A DNA stretch of 6,107 bases, taken from NCBI GenBank assembly GCA_023389455.1, contig JAEWEJ010000248.1, positions 1-6,107 of the forward strand, given 5' to 3'. The notes under the pieces are model-generated. The model was not told where the DNA came from. It searched no databases and saw only the letters and a program-made list of their open reading frames with translations. Source of the DNA: Actinomycetes bacterium. Lineage in GTDB: Bacteria > Actinomycetota > Actinomycetes > Actinomycetales > Cellulomonadaceae. This document shows, piece after piece, positions 4,811 to 6,107 of this stretch (positions are counted from its first letter, which is position 1; the number at the start of each line of letters is the position of its first letter). The position numbers and the translations under genes were made by a program.

Positions 4811-6057
4811 CGACGGCGGAGGTGGTCCTCGCGCGCTGCGCCGCGCTGGCCGCGTGCACCGACCACCCCGGGCGGCTCGACCGCCAGCACCTCACGCCGG
4901 CGCTCGCCGCGGCGCAGGCGCTGACCGCCGGGTGGATGACGGACGCCGGCCTGAGGACGTGGCGCGACCAGGCGGGCAACCTGTGCGGGCGGACGGAGGG
5001 CCGCGAGCCGGGCCTGCCGGCGCTGCTGCTGGGGTCGCACCTCGACACCGTCCCCGACGCCGGGCGCTACGACGGCATGCTCGGCGTGCTCATGGCCGTC
5101 GCGGTGGTCGAGCGGCTGCGCGACGAGGCCGCGTCGTGGCCGTGCGCGCTGGAGGTCGTCGGGTTCACCGACGAGGAGGGCGCCCGCTTCGGCACCGCGC
5201 TCATGGGCTCACGCGCGCTGGCCGGCACCTGGGACGACGCCTGGTGGGCCCTGCGGGACGCCGGGGGGACGACGCTGGAGCAGGCCGCCCGGGACTTCGG
5301 CCTGGACCCCGCGCTCGTGGGCACCGCGGCACGCCGCCCGACGGACCTCGTCGCGTACCTGGAGGCCCACATCGAGCAGGGCCCGCTGCTGGAGGAGGCG
5401 GACCGCTCGCTGGGCGTCGTGACGACGATCGCGGGCGCCCAGCGGTTCCGCGTCGAGGTCGTCGGGGAGGCGCGGCACGCCGGTGGCACGCCCTACCCCC
5501 GCCGGCGTGACGCCCTCGTCGGGGCTGCGGAGGCCGTGGTGCTCGTCGAGCGCACGGTGCGGGACTCGGGCGCCATCGCGACGGTCGGGCAGCTGGAGGT
5601 GGAGCCCGGCGCGGTCAACGTGATCCCGGGGCGCGTCGTCTTCTCGGTGGACCTGCGTGCGGCGACCGACGCCGAGCGGGACGCCATGCGCCGCACGCTG
5701 CTCACCGGCATCGCCGGCGTGTGCGAGGCCCGTGGCCTCACCGTGCGCGTCACCGACCTCTACGAGGCCCCCGCGACCCCCTGCGCGGGGTGGCTGCGCG
5801 ACGCGCTGCGCGAGGGCGTCGTGGCCGGCGGCGACCCCGAGCCGATGGACCTGTGGAGCCGCGCCGGCCACGACGGCATGGCCGTGTCCGCGGTGACCGA
5901 CGTCGGCATGCTCTTCGTCCGCTGCCGCGACGGCATCAGCCACCACCCCGACGAGGAGGTCCGGGCGGTCGACGTCGCCGCCGGGCTGGACGCGCTGACC
6001 ACGGCCGTGCGGGCCGTGGCGGCCCGCACCGGGACGACGGCCGGGGCCCGCGCATGA
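4807..6057 (+). CDS. allC: Allantoate amidohydrolase, M20 family
   Basis: 416 residues, typical for the family. The enzyme hydrolyses allantoate to (S)-ureidoglycine, CO2 and ammonia in the cytosol, using a dinuclear metal site. LLGSHLDTVPDAGRYDG at 74-90 supplies His78, Asp80 and Asp89. TDEEGARFG at 121-129 gives Glu123 and Glu124. AHIEQGP at 187-193 gives His188. ARHAGGTP at 222-229 with His224 marks the dimerisation/lid domain that helps bind substrate in related enzymes. VNVIPGRVVFSVDLRA spans 270-285 (Asn271, Arg284). DGISHHPDE at 375-383 holds the last ligand, probably His379. All expected ligands are present. GTG 4807 overlaps the aminotransferase TGA by 4 bp with no ribosome binding site, so coupling is likely. 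N-carbamoyl amino acid hydrolase or ureidoglycolate amidohydrolase are sequence relatives, but the allantoinase and ureidoglycine aminotransferase neighbours favour allantoate. Confidence 0.9.
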   Translation: MTTAEVVLARCAALAACTDHPGRLDRQHLTPALAAAQALTAGWMTDAGLRTWRDQAGNLCGRTEGREPGLPALLLGSHLDTVPDAGRYDGMLGVLMAVAVVERLRDEAASWPCALEVVGFTDEEGARFGTALMGSRALAGTWDDAWWALRDAGGTTLEQAARDFGLDPALVGTAARRPTDLVAYLEAHIEQGPLLEEADRSLGVVTTIAGAQRFRVEVVGEARHAGGTPYPRRRDALVGAAEAVVLVERTVRDSGAIATVGQLEVEPGAVNVIPGRVVFSVDLRAATDAERDAMRRTLLTGIAGVCEARGLTVRVTDLYEAPATPCAGWLRDALREGVVAGGDPEPMDLWSRAGHDGMAVSAVTDVGMLFVRCRDGISHHPDEEVRAVDVAAGLDALTTAVRAVAARTGTTAGARA

Positions 6058-6107
6058 CGACGACGGCCCCGCGTGCCGCGCCGGACGCGCCGGCTGCCCG
6101 CCGGGGC
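6054..6107 (+). CDS. 5' end of a further gene in the same unit (partial, unidentified)
   Basis: ATG 6054 overlaps the allantoate amidohydrolase TGA (ATGA), and the frame stays open for all 18 codons to the window end. The visible residues, MTTTAPRAAPDAPAARRG, are a low-complexity Ala/Pro/Arg leader with no family signal, similar in style to the allantoinase N-terminus. The overlap implies cotranscription and coupling with the aminotransferase and amidohydrolase, so a role in purine or oxalurate metabolism, or in its transport, is likely by context only. The product cannot be identified from these residues. Confidence 0.6.
   Translation, partial: MTTTAPRAAPDAPAARRG

Noticed and set aside
1..6107. 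Mobile elements, CRISPR arrays, tRNA or rRNA genes, toxin-antitoxin or phage genes
   Set aside because: None was seen. There are no terminal inverted repeats, transposase motifs, regular spaced repeats or cloverleaf-like stretches; the window is filled by metabolic genes.

Overview
The window is a compact purine (urate) catabolism locus from a very GC-rich bacterium, almost certainly an actinobacterium; the style would fit Cellulomonas or a related Micrococcales genus, but the genus is inferred, not shown. The basis is GC content that looks well above 70%, frequent GTG starts, 4-bp stop/start overlaps, Shine-Dalgarno sites of the GAGGAGG type, and sparse A/T-rich stretches confined to the two promoter regions. 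All real genes are on the + strand; the long minus-strand ORFs are GC-driven shadows.

Layout: (1) 1-153, the 3' end of an upstream gene whose last 50 residues resemble an amidase-signature enzyme. (2) 154-245, a regulatory gap with the near-palindrome GAAACAGCCGTTTC, a possible -10 element and a good ribosome binding site. (3) 246-3544, a tight unit uraD - uraH - urate oxidase - allantoinase, with junctions of 4-bp overlap, 2-bp gap and 10-bp gap. (4) 3545-3601, a second regulatory gap with the perfect palindrome GAAACGGCCGTTTC and a -10-like TAGCGT placed so that transcription would start at or next to the ATG. (5) 3602-6057, a ureidoglycine-type aminotransferase (PucG/HpxJ family) overlapping an allantoate amidohydrolase (AllC family) by GTGA. 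(6) 6054 to the end, the first 18 codons of another gene, joined by an ATGA overlap.

Together the genes encode a continuous route: urate -> 5-hydroxyisourate (urate oxidase, with O2 used and H2O2 released) -> OHCU (UraH) -> (S)-allantoin (UraD) -> allantoate (allantoinase) -> (S)-ureidoglycine plus ammonia and CO2 (AllC), with ureidoglycine then transaminated with an oxo acid such as glyoxylate to give oxalurate plus glycine (HpxJ/PucG type). The ring-opening steps up to allantoate sit in the first transcription unit and the nitrogen-recovery steps in the second. The shared 14-bp palindrome in front of both units suggests one regulator controls them as a regulon.

The enzymes are known families with their catalytic residues apparently intact. 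I do not see a wholly new system. The items most worth follow-up are the paired operator, the probable leaderless promoter, the proline-rich UraD tail that abuts UraH like a domain linker, and the two flanking partial genes, which may handle the downstream product oxalurate.
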